From: Eucalyptus grandis
Lineage: Eukaryota; Streptophyta; Magnoliopsida; Myrtales; Myrtaceae
Reading direction: 5' to 3'
Assembly: GCF_016545825.1 (NCBI RefSeq)
Contig: NC_052618.1
Location: 35,782,196 to 35,846,195 of the forward strand
Length of the DNA stretch: 64,000 bases
Below, in pieces: positions 1-10,620 of this stretch; position 1 is the first letter of the stretch; each line of letters starts with the position of its first letter. The notes beneath the pieces were generated by a model. It was not told the DNA's origin. It was given only the letters and a program-made list of their open reading frames with translations, and searched no databases. Position numbers and translations under genes: made by a program.

Positions 1-3
1 CCA

Positions 4-160
4 GGTCTTTTGTCAAAAAAGGAAAGCGCTGATGTTGATGAAAACAAAAACCGGGGTCTTCATGCTGTGGTTAATGTACTAAGGCTTGAAGGCTATTTTT
101 AAGCGAGTGCTTGGTAGTGGAGTTATTTATGAAATTACATCCAAGAATTCAAGTGTTTGA
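4..160 (+). pseudogene. Possible 3'-terminal exon remnant, unidentified
   Basis: From base 4 a frame of 32 codons reads to a stop at 100-102 and includes HAVVNVLRLEGYF. A shift of one base at the run of Ts lets it continue as KRVLGSGVIYEITSKNSSV, with a stop at 158-160. The composition is protein-like and the bases before it (CCAG) could be a splice acceptor. I do not recognise the family. The gene would extend to the left, outside the window. It may equally be a chance open stretch. Confidence 0.25.
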
Positions 161-187
161 AGCCAATTAAACTCTTATTATTTTATA

Positions 188-1080
188 ATTCCTTTGTGAA
201 ATTGAGAGATTATTTAATGAGAAATTATTGAGCTAATTAAGAACTGCGTGAGTTATTAGGTCTAATTGGTAGGAAACATTAGGAGTATTTGAGTTCTCGA
301 GTGTAATTGTAATCTCAATTGATTTGTGTATTTATAATGGAATTTATTATTGCTATCCCGTGAATTGTAGATTGTTATGACTGAACCACATAAATCTAGT
401 GTCCAATCTATTTTTTTTTTTATTCTGTCTCTTTATTGTTCGATTGCTTATTTTCACAACTTAAATTTTTGATGACTCGCACACGACAAAATTAGAGGTC
501 CTTGACTGACCTGGACTCAATGAGGTTCAACGTCTTCGGAGGTGTAACTGTGGAAGGCCAATGGCACATACACAGGATTGTTTGCTTGTGGATATACAAG
601 TGTTTGTGCAAGGGCGTGATAATAATTATGAGCGGCGCAGATAACACAAGCATCCCGTGTAACAATGTCGTTCTTGGTACAAAGGTAGCTTTCCCGTGCA
701 ACAATCTTGTTCTCCGTACAAAGGTAGTTTTCCGCAAATTTGTCAATCTTAAATTAACATACCTAATGAAGAGGCTTGATTACATTATTTGACCAAGTTT
801 TATGGCTTGATTGTGTTTGCTTAAAGATTTAGGGCTTGCTGCAAGTTCCGCGATTTCTATTTTATCCCTATTGCATTGATTTATGACCACGCACGACTTT
901 AATTTTGAAATGGGAGATCAGTTGATCAATGATTGAAGCTATAAACGACGAACAACGGTGCGGCTCTTTGAAGACATGAAAGCAAACGTTCTGAACAAGG
1001 TAACATTGTTTACTCCAATCCGCGAGATGCTCAATTACAACATTTAGTTTCGATCGCCTTAAAAAACCTTCCCAGATACA
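188..1080. other. Non-coding stretch with a 39-bp tandem duplication
   Basis: AT-rich and without a recognisable gene. At 654-731 a 39-bp unit beginning CCCGTG, with ACAAAGGTAG near its end, occurs twice in tandem with a few mismatches. The last 100 bases (CT/GA-rich, ending in GAGAGAGGGAGAGAA) look like the 5' untranslated region of the squalene synthase pseudogene that follows. Confidence 0.5.
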
Positions 1081-1133
1081 ATCTCTGTTTCCTCAAATTT
1101 CAAGTTCAGGGAGAGTGAGAGAGAGGGAGAGAA

Positions 1134-2356
1134 ATGGGGAGTTTGGGAGCCATTCTGAAACATCCGGAGGATTTTCACCCGCTGCTGAAGCCGAAGATGG
1201 CGACGAGGAATGCTGAGTAGCGGATCTCTCAGTGGAGTTTGGAAGCGACTCTGAAGCATCCGTGATGCGTGATGGGGTGAGTGATTCAAGAACGGAGATT
1301 TTTTTTTTAGGGGATTTTTGTGGTTAAGTCTATGGACTAGTGTGTACGGTAAAGAAACAAAGAAGAATAAGAAAAGATAGAACGATCTCCTCCCAAGGTA
1401 TAATGGCCACGCCACCCAACCGAGGATGTGGATCGAGATCTACGAAGCTCACCACCAAGGCCTAAAGCTTCCACCAGCCAAGGATAAAGCACTTTGAGAT
1501 AGGAGAAGCTCACCACCAAGGCCTAAAGATTCCACCAGCCAAGGATAAAGGGCTTCTTGGCTCACCACCGAGGAGTGATCTACGCTCCAAGGATAAAGAA
1601 ACCGAAAGGAGTTATCCACTCTCCAAAGGAATTCACTCAAGCAGAGGAAATCTCACCATTTTCATTCATGAAATTCGTATGTCCTACATTGGATAGTTTT
1701 CCCCTCTTTATAGGAGGATTTTAACCTTAATACATATTAAAAACATACCTTAATAGCCTAGAAACTGAAACGTTCGACTCTTGGACTGCATAAAAACGGC
1801 TAGGAAGTTAATAAAAAGCCTTTACTATCACGGGAACTAAATGCCATTTAATTTTCGGCCTTCCACATTCTCGAACCGTTAGCTTTCCGTGAACCTCTAG
1901 CCTTCCCAAAATTCGAGCTCTTCCCTTGACCAGAAAATAATCCTTCTGAAGCTTCTTCAATTGGTCATACTGGACATCTAAAATGGCCTCCCAATGATAC
2001 CTATTAATATACCACAAAGTAATTAACATTATTCATTCAAAATGATCCATCGAAGCACATAATGCCCAACTTCTTTATTGGCTTGGATAAGCATCGATGG
2101 TTCCGAGTTGGTCCATGGAGCTACGTTGGATGCTCCCACATCAATCCGCTGCTGAAGCTGAAGATGGCAGCGAGGAATGCCAGGAAGCAGATCCCTCTGC
2201 GGAGTTGGGGAGAGATTCTGAAGCATCCGGACGATTTCTACCCGCTGCTGAAGGTGAAGATAGCGGTGAGGAATGCCGAGATGCAGATCCCTCCACAAGG
2301 TCTCCAAAAGCTTGGCTTTCGTCATCCAACAGCTCGGCACTGAGCTTCGCGATGAG
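1134..2356 (+). pseudogene. SQS: Squalene synthase pseudogene exon 1, tandemly repeated and LTR-split
   Basis: The ATG at 1134 opens the family's usual N-terminus, [23 protein letters not shown] follows where RNAEKQIP is expected. The segment coding [26 protein letters not shown] then recurs twice more: a second copy split by the solo LTR and lacking the bases for DDFYP, and a third at 2215-2290. The CTGCTGAAG landmark lies at 2149 and 2245, a spacing of 96 bp (32 codons). After a frame change the exon ends as [18 protein letters not shown] and meets a GTGAGC donor at 2357. The part coding EPHWGFCYSMLHKV is missing. Confidence 0.88.
1263..2143 (-). mobile_element. Solo LTR of Ty3/gypsy family A, 881 bp
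   Basis: The minus strand starts TGATGTGGGAGCATCC and ends CCCATCACGCATCA. It is flanked on both sides by ATCCG (1258-1262 and 2144-2148), a perfect 5-bp target duplication inside squalene synthase exon 1. No internal retroelement sequence remains, so it is a solo LTR left by recombination between two LTRs. The same LTR occurs at 16348-17246 and 43546-44420. It contains two copies of a unit of about 70 bp built around GAAGCTCACCACCAAGGCC. The copy at 43.5 kb is nearly identical, so the family moved fairly recently. Confidence 0.93.
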
Positions 2357-2667
2357 GTGAGCGCGGTTTTTAATTTCAACGTTCTCATGTTGTAGTCTAT
2401 TTTTGTTTATTATGTTTCTTTTTTGTCTCTGTTTTTTTTTTATTAAATGAAATTTGGACGACCGTGATGCAAATTAGGGTTAATTCGTGGGGTTGAGGGA
2501 GTTGTGCATGATATATAAATAGGATTGCGGATGAGTGGATTTAGTTTTCTCCTGTAATAATTTGTCATGTGTTAAATATTATGCATTCATCTATTCCGGC
2601 TATATATGATTGTTATATACATGTGTCCTCCACTTTTAAGCTTAAACTTTCGGGCTGGACATTATAA

Positions 2668-2930
2668 TAGGAAAAATTACCAAAATAGTTATAAACCTAT
2701 TGCAATTATTTCTAACCAATTTTAGCTGACTAGCATTGTAAAATATTAAAATATTATTAAAAATTGTCAGCATTAACACCGACCGCACTATGTAAGATGG
2801 CTAGAGTGCATGTTAGTGTTGGCCAAGCAAAATTAGTTGGATGAACTGAATTTGCATAAATGCAAAATATTTAGAACTTAATTGGCACAACTATAATATG
2901 TTTAAGATTGTTGTGGTAATTCTCCCAATG
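2668..2930. mobile_element. MITE with long terminal inverted repeats, short copy of family M
   Basis: The left end reads GGAAAAATTACCAAAATAG, the right end GTTGTGGTAATTCTCCC, and the stretches next to them (tataaacctattgcaatta / ctataatatgtttaagatt) are also inverted copies. The same ends occur at 22152-22790, 51601-52248 and 53459-54171. The last has a 9-bp duplication, which points to a Mutator-like origin. Lies in intron 1 of the squalene synthase pseudogene. Confidence 0.65.
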
Positions 2931-3382
2931 TTAATATGGAATCTGACTTGGATTCTACCTTTGTTCATCTTCCATAATAAGAAATCAACTTACTTCCCAT
3001 TTTGTAGGAAAAGAAATAGGTCTTTGTAATTTTATATGACAATTTCTTAATATAGATATAATGTTTGCTGCATGATTTTGTTTTTAGTTTAACAAAACAA
3101 AGAAAAATAATGGCAAAGGAAGAATATTTGTCCGATGATTTTTGCTTTGGCTCACAATGTTGTGTTGTCAAATTTCTAATTTTAAGAATTTTAAAGAAAA
3201 AAAATTAATTTTGTGCCAACACATTATGAACATCAATTTCATGTTAGAACTTTTTAGAATTGTACATCTAAGTGATAACTATTCAAAATGCCCGTGTATA
3301 AGGAAAAATACGAAAGAATAAGGAAAAATGGCTAATTTTGGATTGACTACCTATAGAAGACAGAAGGCAAAACAACTTACAA

Positions 3383-4005
3383 CCTATTTGGTAACTGGTC
3401 AATTCTTGGTTATTTTTGTTCTTTTGTTTCTCGAAATAAAAATAAAATAAAAAAGAACATAAACCTATTTGATAATGTCAGCTAATTTTTCTATTCCTTG
3501 GAACACATTTGTTTTTGAAAATAGATTTGGAACAGAATCAAGTAATAGAAAAAAAATTTCTTCTCTGTTCTCGTGAACAATTCTAGAATCAAGTCATTTT
3601 CATTTTCTTTTTCTTCCTCCTCCAGCCAATTGTTAAGCTTAGCGAGGGCCAGCAACCAACCAAGGATGAGGCCTAGTGACCCCACCTCGACCTCGCCATG
3701 ATCAAGTAAGGCCAACAAGGTCGCCGGCTAGAGGAGGAAGAAGAAGAGAAGGAAAAAAAATGAAAGAAGAAAGAGGATAGAGAAAAATCGCATAACATTA
3801 TTGAAAAATTAAAAGAAATTTTTTAAATAAAAAAGATGAGGTCGTATTGAACACGTTCTGCTCTTTTTCTATTTTAAGAATATAAATTTTGTATAATTAC
3901 CAAACAAGTTTGAATGCTCAAAAACTTGTATATGAAATAGAATTAGAAAAAAATTATTTTTTAGTGGAAATTATTCTTAAGAATAGAATGATTACCGAAC
4001 ATACT
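3383..4005. mobile_element. Harbinger/Tourist-like MITE, diverged copy
   Basis: The left end CCTATTTGGTAAC and right end GATTACCGAACATA resemble the clear copy at 17865-21926. The centre folds on itself: CTTCCTCCTCCAGCC near 3620 pairs with GGCTAGAGGAGGAAG near 3727, and purine-rich and pyrimidine-rich arms surround it. A TTA precedes the left end but the right duplication is not clear. Lies in intron 1 of the pseudogene. Confidence 0.5.
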
Positions 4006-4529
4006 ATGAGATAAAGCCAATGATCAATTTATTCTGCAAATAAGAGTTGCCGGTTCATTACTGAGTATGATGTGGCCTAAGTAGCTTCTCTCTCATATAT
4101 AACAACGAATTTATTATTATCATAAAGATGTCACGTTTATTGGTGAAAAAGCTTCAGGATGTGATTTCTTTCCCTTCCCATAATTAGAACATCAGCTGTT
4201 GAAATTAAAAAAGTCAAAGAAACTGCCGCTAGCTCTCCTGGCACGAACCGCAGCTAAGTATGATCTTGAATGGAATTGTGCGACGTTACTACTGATGCCA
4301 AAGCTGTCCTCATCCGTAGATTTTTGTGGTTGCTTGTTGTTTTCTTTTGATAATTTCTCCTTCCGGCTTCTGTTGTCTGCTAATCAAAATGCAAAAATCT
4401 TATGTACCGTAAAAGATTAGTCGATGCAAACGCCTCTCATAGCCCATGCAAATGCCAATGGAATTGTGAGATTAGTTTCTCGCAAGTTGTTCTCTTATCT
4501 CTTTAACTGTCATATTTTCACTTTTGCAG

Positions 4530-7491
4530 GTGTGCGTATTCTATTTGGTGCTGCGAGCACTAGATACAATCGGTTTGTCCCATTACTCTGTATGAGTTCT
4601 CTGTCTTGCATTTGCAAGGCAGTAGTGCTGCTTATCAAATATAGTGCATCTGTCTAAATTACTGTCAATCGATTCGGGTGACGGTAAACCTTGATAGTCA
4701 TATAACCAAATTGATTTCAAATGCGTCTGTCCAGTTGGCAGCTTTTCCTTTTCCCTTCAATTTCTATATGTAAGGATAAGAATGCGGAGGTTTTGAGTCT
4801 CCATTTCCTTGTCTATGTGTTTTTGAAGGCGAAAGCCTGTGCCTCCTCAAATCTCGATATTTTCTAAGTTTTTCAACTAATAAGAAGTTGAAACACTTAT
4901 CTTTAGCACTTTTGGTTGGCTAATCTGAGCCAGCTATCCTTTGTCTGCCGAAGACTAATCATGACATTCATGGAAACATAATTGCATAGGTCAGAGCAAG
5001 CTCTTCACATCTAGAATTCCATTTATTTGTCATCACTAATCATCATGACTGGAAGTGGAGCATGCTAATGCTCTAGTTGTTAAGGCCCTTGCTGATTCTC
5101 GGATGATAAATGATGACTTATATTTCAAACCAGTTGAATAATCCTTAAAAGAATTAGTTTCAGGATAAGTCCTTTGTTCCTCTGCCTAGTTCTTGTTGAT
5201 ATCACGTTGAATAATTGTTTGCAGCTCCCTAATGACGTTAGTACGTGTTTTTTAACTGAGATCTTATTTCTTCTAACGTTTCCTTTTCAGAGGATGACAC
5301 AAGCGTACCTGCGGATTGTCAAAGTGCCTATCCTAAAAGCTTTTCATCGGCACTTGTATGGTAAGGAGTGGTGTTTTTCATGTGAGTTATATATGCGTCC
5401 TACTACTTCCTTCTTATCGGTTTTTAGTGATCTAAGACTGGTATGTATTTATATGCTTTGCTCTGTGTTATAGCCCTTTCCTGACCTTTATATAGAATTC
5501 ATGAAACGAAAGTTAGATGTATTCTGAAAAATAATTTGTTTTGAGTGATCTCTCCTAATGGTTTCCTTGTATATATATATATGCTTGTATATTATACGTG
5601 TAGATAGTTGATGTCCTCCACATTTCGCACTGAGAATGGTCTTCAAAGCTACAAGGAGATTCTGTCTTTGACAATATCTTGCATACATTCTTCAACGTCT
5701 AGATCATAGAGGATTAGTTCACTCTGTGATATTTCATTTGGAATTGACTTCAAATTCACAGATTTTTTTTTTTTTCATAACATTGCTTTTCACAGAACAG
5801 GATATATCAAAGATATTTTCACTCTACATTACGTGAGAACCTCTATAAATAGTCCCATCTACTTTCCTTAGTTTGTGCATTCCTTCACTAACTTCTTTAA
5901 GAACCAATACCAAAGTACAAGGAAAGCATTCTTGCTGTGACAAATTCATGTAATATTTCCAGCATGTGGGGAAATTGTATGACCCAGCATAGGGTAAAAG
6001 AATCTCTAATTATTTCTGAAGTCAAGTTGGGAAATAAGGTGTTTCTAGGTTTTTTAGATCCATCATGCCACTGATTTCTTATGACTAGCAACTTTTGGTG
6101 CATGCAGAACTTGGTTAGGAAAGCTGTATTGAGATGTGACAGGTTTTTTAGATCCATCTGTAAATGGTGCTTATCCAGTAAGAATTTGGAGCTAGGCTGA
6201 GAACTACTCAGTCGCCAGATTTTAGTGAGTTTACGGAACTGAAGTGTCTGTTGTCGTATCAAGGTGTACAGGGTTCTAATGGACCAATTTCATCATGTTT
6301 CCACGGCTTCCCTGGAGCTAGGGAAAAGGTTAATAACTTATGACTTTTCCTTGTAATTTTGATGCAAACCTTTAATGAGAATCCTCTTGTTCTACCTGCT
6401 CTACTTTAGCCTATCAACTTAACCAACAACCTAACGATCATAGTTTTGCAACTGATTCTTGCTATTATCATTGTCTACCAATTGTTTTCACTAACCAGAT
6501 TTTTGCTTTGATTGAGAATGAAAACGCATAACTGAAATTTTCCTGCAATTAACACAACCTTGGCGAACTGTTTATGCTGATTGATATGCTGACTGCTCTT
6601 CCTTTATAAACTGTGGCTTTTGACTTACTTGCAGGTACCAAGATGCAATTGAGGATATTACTAAAAGAATGGGAGCAGGAATGGCAAAATTTATTTGCAA
6701 AGAGGTTAGTGATCTATGCTATGTGACTCTTCCAATATTTTCCAGGAAATTACCTTATTAAGTACCCCGGCTGAAGAAACTCTTACAAAAATTATAGTAT
6801 TTGGTTGTGCTTGGACTAGGTCTTTATGTCGCTAGTTTTAAGCTTTACATGAGGTTGCCTTCAATGAAAGAAGATAAAATGGATATTATTTAGTACCTGT
6901 GTAAACATTTTATTTGTTGAATGCCTGACACATAGAATGGGAAACCCGTCCTCCTGCTGTTTACAAGGATTTAATCTTAGCTCTTCGGCACAAGTCCTTA
7001 AAGGATTCACTAGCTTATAAAAGAAATAAATTCATCTAGAAGTTTAGCATTTGGCCTTAATGACCGTTCTTCCATCTTCCTGGATCCACAGGCTTGTGAA
7101 TTGACTGTTGACTCAACTGAGTGTCTTGTTTATGGTAACTGATCCGGTTGGATTGGAACAAGTTTTGACCAGATACCTATTATCAAGATTTAAGAGCAGA
7201 CAGTATTCTTTTGCACAAAGCATTTTAAGGCTACTTTGTAGTCTCACGCCTTCAGGAAGAATTGTTTGTAGTGGAGGTCAATCTGTTTCATTGGTCATGC
7301 TGTTACATATCATACAAAGAATTCCACTAAATTCTTCCTCATTGCAGGTGGAAACAGTTGACGATTACGATGAATATTGCCACTATGTGGCAGGACTTCT
7401 TGGTTTATGTCTGTCAAAGCTTTTCCATGCTTTTGGAGCTGAAGATCTGCCACCAGATTCTCTCTTCAATTCAATGAGTTTGTTTCTACAG
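4530..7491 (+). pseudogene. SQS: Squalene synthase pseudogene exons 2-6
   Basis: Exon 2 (4530-4572) codes VCVFYLVLRALDTI and joins exon 3 (5291-about 5384), which begins EDDTS. Together they rebuild the first Asp-rich substrate/Mg motif. Exon 3 has an extra T in the codon before KVPILKAFHRHLYGKEWCFSC, which breaks the frame. Exon 4 (6264-6328) codes YRVLMDQFHHVSTASLELGK. Exon 5 (6635-6704) is open and codes [20 protein letters not shown] plus CKE. Exon 6 (7348-7491; 48 codons) is open and carries the family signature [17 protein letters not shown]; the second Cys replaces a usual Gly. The introns hold MITEs near 2.7 and 3.4-4.0 kb and otherwise nothing recognisable. Confidence 0.9.
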
Positions 7492-7601
7492 GTACTTCAA
7501 GACTATTAAGCTTCATGTACACCACCCTTTTTTGTTTGTTTTTTGCTTCTTTTTTTTTTTTGCTTTTAATTTCTGATATTAGCTCTGAATGTGAATATCA
7601 G

Positions 7602-10258
7602 CAAACAAACATCATTTGAGATTATTCTGAGGATACCAATGAGATCTCAAAGTCACATGTTTTGACCTCAAGAGATTTGGAGTAAATACGTAAACAAACT
7701 AGAGGTATGCCTCTTCAACATAATTCATCTTAAGTGATTAATTAAATTGATTTAACCATTTTATCATATACACACTCTTATTTTCTCTTTTTTGTGATTG
7801 GAACCATCTACATAGGACTTGAAGTACGAGGAGACCTCAATGTCAGCAGTGCAATGTTTAAATGATGTGGTCACAAATGCTTTGACACATATTGAACACT
7901 GTTTGACATGCATGTCTGCTTTAACAGATCCTGCTATATGCCGGTGTTGTGCTATACCTATGGCACATGATCTATTCTTCGAGACAAACAGTCTTCATAT
8001 CAGTGACCAAGAGTTGTTGCCTTACATCTATATATTTAAAGTACAGGAGGTAGCTAAGAATCTAAAAAATTTTCCTTTGTAAATTTTCCTCCTACCCCCC
8101 CGCCAGCCAGTGCCTACACGCAAAAAAAGGTTGCTTCTTCTTTTGGTTTCACACGTTGACCCTGCAAAATTTTCCTACTATAATCTCAAGACTTCTGTGC
8201 ATGTTTCTTTTGCTTTCATGGCGTTTAATATTGCTGTTTTCTCTTCTATGCCATTAATCTTTTTATCATTTGGGAGAAACTCCTTTGCCAACATTTTCTA
8301 ATTTTTCTAGACAATGGCAATTGGAACATTAGCTTTATGCTACAACATCAGAGGCGTAGTACAGATGAGGCCAGGTAATAAATTGATTTGCTGAGATTTC
8401 CTATCATCATTGAAATAATAGATACGCTAGACGCAATGAAAATGATAAGGCATTTTGAAGAACTAGAATGGCACTAGGCATTCATATAATTGGTTTAGTG
8501 GGCCATTGGACATGAGGAAACAATGAGGCGTACTTAAGAAGCAGATCCAGGCAAGACAGAAATAAACCATTATCAGTTTAAGACTCTGCATAGGGCCTTG
8601 TTTCCAGTTCTCATACTTCATCATTTGTCAAGGCCGTGTCTATCCAAGAGCCTTTATACTTCTGTGTATGTTCTATAGTAGCTTGGTAAAAATGGTCACT
8701 TTGTGATTCCATTTGTCTACCTATACATTTGAGGTCTCGCTGCTAAAGTTTTTTATTGAGCAAGAACTATGGCTGATGTTTACGGTGCTTTCTATGAATT
8801 TTCTTGTATCCTGAAGTCCAAGGTATGAAAGTCAAAGCCTAGAATGCATGTATTGCATTCTATTCTCGTAGACACATTCTCTTATCATATTTATTTTTAG
8901 TTATTATTTCTTGAAAATGTACTAGATTGTACAACCTGCCAGAGACTTGATCTATTGGAAAGAAACTGCCGATGTTCCCACTTTGTATGTGTTTGTGTAA
9001 CTTTGTAGTTGGCCTGCCCAGGACATGGCCGGTGACCAAACAGGCGAATCTTCCCAATGTCTTAGGGTTATTAGACCACCTGCTGTATCTCTAGATACTT
9101 CTTATTGAGAAAATTAATCCCCATATTTATTTCTAGGTAAGCAGAACATGAACTTTGGGGCTGGCAGGGGGTATGCTGTGAGAATTATAGACATTCCTTC
9201 CAATGAAACTGGTGTACTTAGGATTGAAAAGGCTTGTTAGTTGAGACAAGGAATTACTGGATCTGTCTTTCCTATGCAACCAACAGAAAGCAATGAAATT
9301 GTTGTCTTTCTTCTTCCACTTTACCCTTGGGGGTTTGGGCAGTCACAAGGAAAAAACGGGAGGTACGTTTAGGTATTGCTCTGGAAGCCATTGGTCAATG
9401 CAGAGAGAGAGAGAGAAAAAGAGAGATGATGATGTTTTTAGCATGTCTGAACGAGGAAAAAAAAAATCAGATCAAATGGTCTGTGCAGAACTTGTGGTAA
9501 TATCCCTGACAACTCTTACTTTACAAAACCTTCGGCAATCAAAATGGGTGACAGAAGGAGCTATGAACACAGGAAACCAGATTGATCTTGAATCTTTAGT
9601 GGACATGACGACAGTCTGTTATGTTCTGTGAAGTGATATAATGAACTTCAGTTTTGTCTTCTGCAAGGATATGATTTTTAAGGGGAACCCTTCTCCTTCA
9701 GTTGCGGAGCTCAATGGTAGATGGGATTATAATTTTAGTCTCGGAAATGTTGCGGAATTTGTCCTTTTCTGCTCTTCCACTGCAAGGCGGAACTTGCTTG
9801 ATGATCAGTTATTGTCACTTTGGCTGCAATAGTCGTTGATGCTTTGATTTGTAACCCACTTTATCCATCTCCTTGCCTTTCACGTATGATTCTTTAAATA
9901 TACAAGTCTGAGACATTGCTCATTAGATAAAGTTTGCCTCCTGTAGGTTGACAAGAATGATCCTATTGCTACAAAACATCAAGCCGAATCGAGACTATAT
10001 AGAAGGCTTGCAGAGATTCTGGCCTCCTAAACAAAAGGTTCCCCTCTGTCTCTCTGTCTCTCTCTCTGGTATAGATACTGATTTTGTTCCTTTTACTTAT
10101 AACAATAACTTACTTGTATTTGTGAATTTTGACGGAACTCTCTCTTCTCTCTCTTCTCTCTCTCTCTCTCTTCTTGTTATATCTCTCTCTCAATATAGAT
10201 GCTGATTTTGTTCCTTTCACTTATAACAATAACTTACTTGTATTTGTGAATTTTGACG

Positions 10259-10339
<81 letters not shown>

Positions 10340-10620
10340 TAGATACTGATTTTGTTCCTTTCACTTATAACAATAACTTACTTGTATTTGTGAATTTTGA
10401 CAGGAAATCTTACATCCTTGCATGTGAACTGAGATACAGCTATGTCCTGGTGAGTTTACGACCATTTATCTTGCATTATTTGGCTGGTCTAATGGCAATG
10501 TGCTGAACTACCCAAACAAATGAGAAAGTGCAATTGCTCATTATGATCTAATTGTAGGTCGTCATTTTGCTCATTATTCTGGCAATAATTTTCTCTCAAT
10601 CCTCTGCAAGCAGTGACTAA
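7602..10620 (+). pseudogene. SQS: Squalene synthase pseudogene exons 7-13
   Basis: Exon 7 (7602-7704) starts KTNII then TGA where Arg of the second Asp-rich motif (RDYLED) belongs, and later shifts frame. Exon 8 (7816-7962; 49 codons, open) starts [17 protein letters not shown]; its donor reads ATG/GCACAT instead of CAG/GTACAT. Exon 9 (8311-8374) codes MAIGTLALCYN and has a 12-bp in-frame deletion before RGVVQMRP. Exon 10 (8734-8822) codes ARTMADVYGAFYEFSCILKSK after a TGA. Exon 11 (9947-10037) codes VDKNDPIATK, loses one A, and has TAG for Gln before KACRDSGLLNK. Exons 12 (10404-10449) and 13 (10558-10620) give RKSYILACELRYSYVL and a hydrophobic tail, VVILLIILAIIF, ending SQSSASSD and TAA. 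That tail matches the family's C-terminal membrane anchor. Confidence 0.9.
10065..10403 (+). repeat. Unit of about 70 bp present three times, joined by (CT)n tracts
   Basis: A unit running from ATAGATACTGATTTTGTTCC to GTGAATTTTGAC occurs near 10070-10133, 10194-10257 and 10338-10401. CT runs separate the copies; the longest is at 10262-10336, about 37 dinucleotides. The third copy carries the real acceptor of exon 12 (TTGACAG/GAAATC); the others read TTGACGGAACTCTCTC. This is a local duplication in the last but one intron of the squalene synthase pseudogene. Confidence 0.85.

Larger units (their letters stand above)
1134..10620 (+). pseudogene. SQS: Squalene synthase (farnesyl-diphosphate farnesyltransferase) pseudogene, 13 exons
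   Basis: Squalene synthase condenses two farnesyl diphosphates into squalene, the first committed step of sterol and triterpene synthesis. It is an ER-membrane enzyme of about 410 residues. All 13 exons of a plant-type gene align in order with splice sites mostly kept: 1134-2356 (interrupted by an LTR), 4530-4572, 5291-about 5384, 6264-6328, 6635-6704, 7348-7491, 7602-7704, 7816-7962, 8311-8374, 8734-8822, 9947-10037, 10404-10449 and 10558-10620. Because introns are present this is a duplicated, unprocessed copy, not a retrocopy. It cannot make the enzyme: there are stops in exons 1, 7, 10 and 11, frame changes in exons 1, 3, 7 and 11, and an 881-bp solo LTR in exon 1. Several stops are CGA to TGA or CAG to TAG, the C-to-T change expected from methylated DNA. 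Assignment is from remembered family sequence, not a search. Confidence 0.93.

Noticed and set aside
3491..3718. Open frame in the MITE at 3.4-4.0 kb
   Set aside because: Low-complexity purine and pyrimidine arms. No protein family recognised.
7108..7347. Open frame ahead of squalene synthase exon 6
   Set aside because: Only the part from 7348 matches the enzyme. The rest is intron read through its acceptor.
10129..10506. Open frame rich in Ser-Leu
   Set aside because: Product of the CT microsatellite and the duplicated intron unit.
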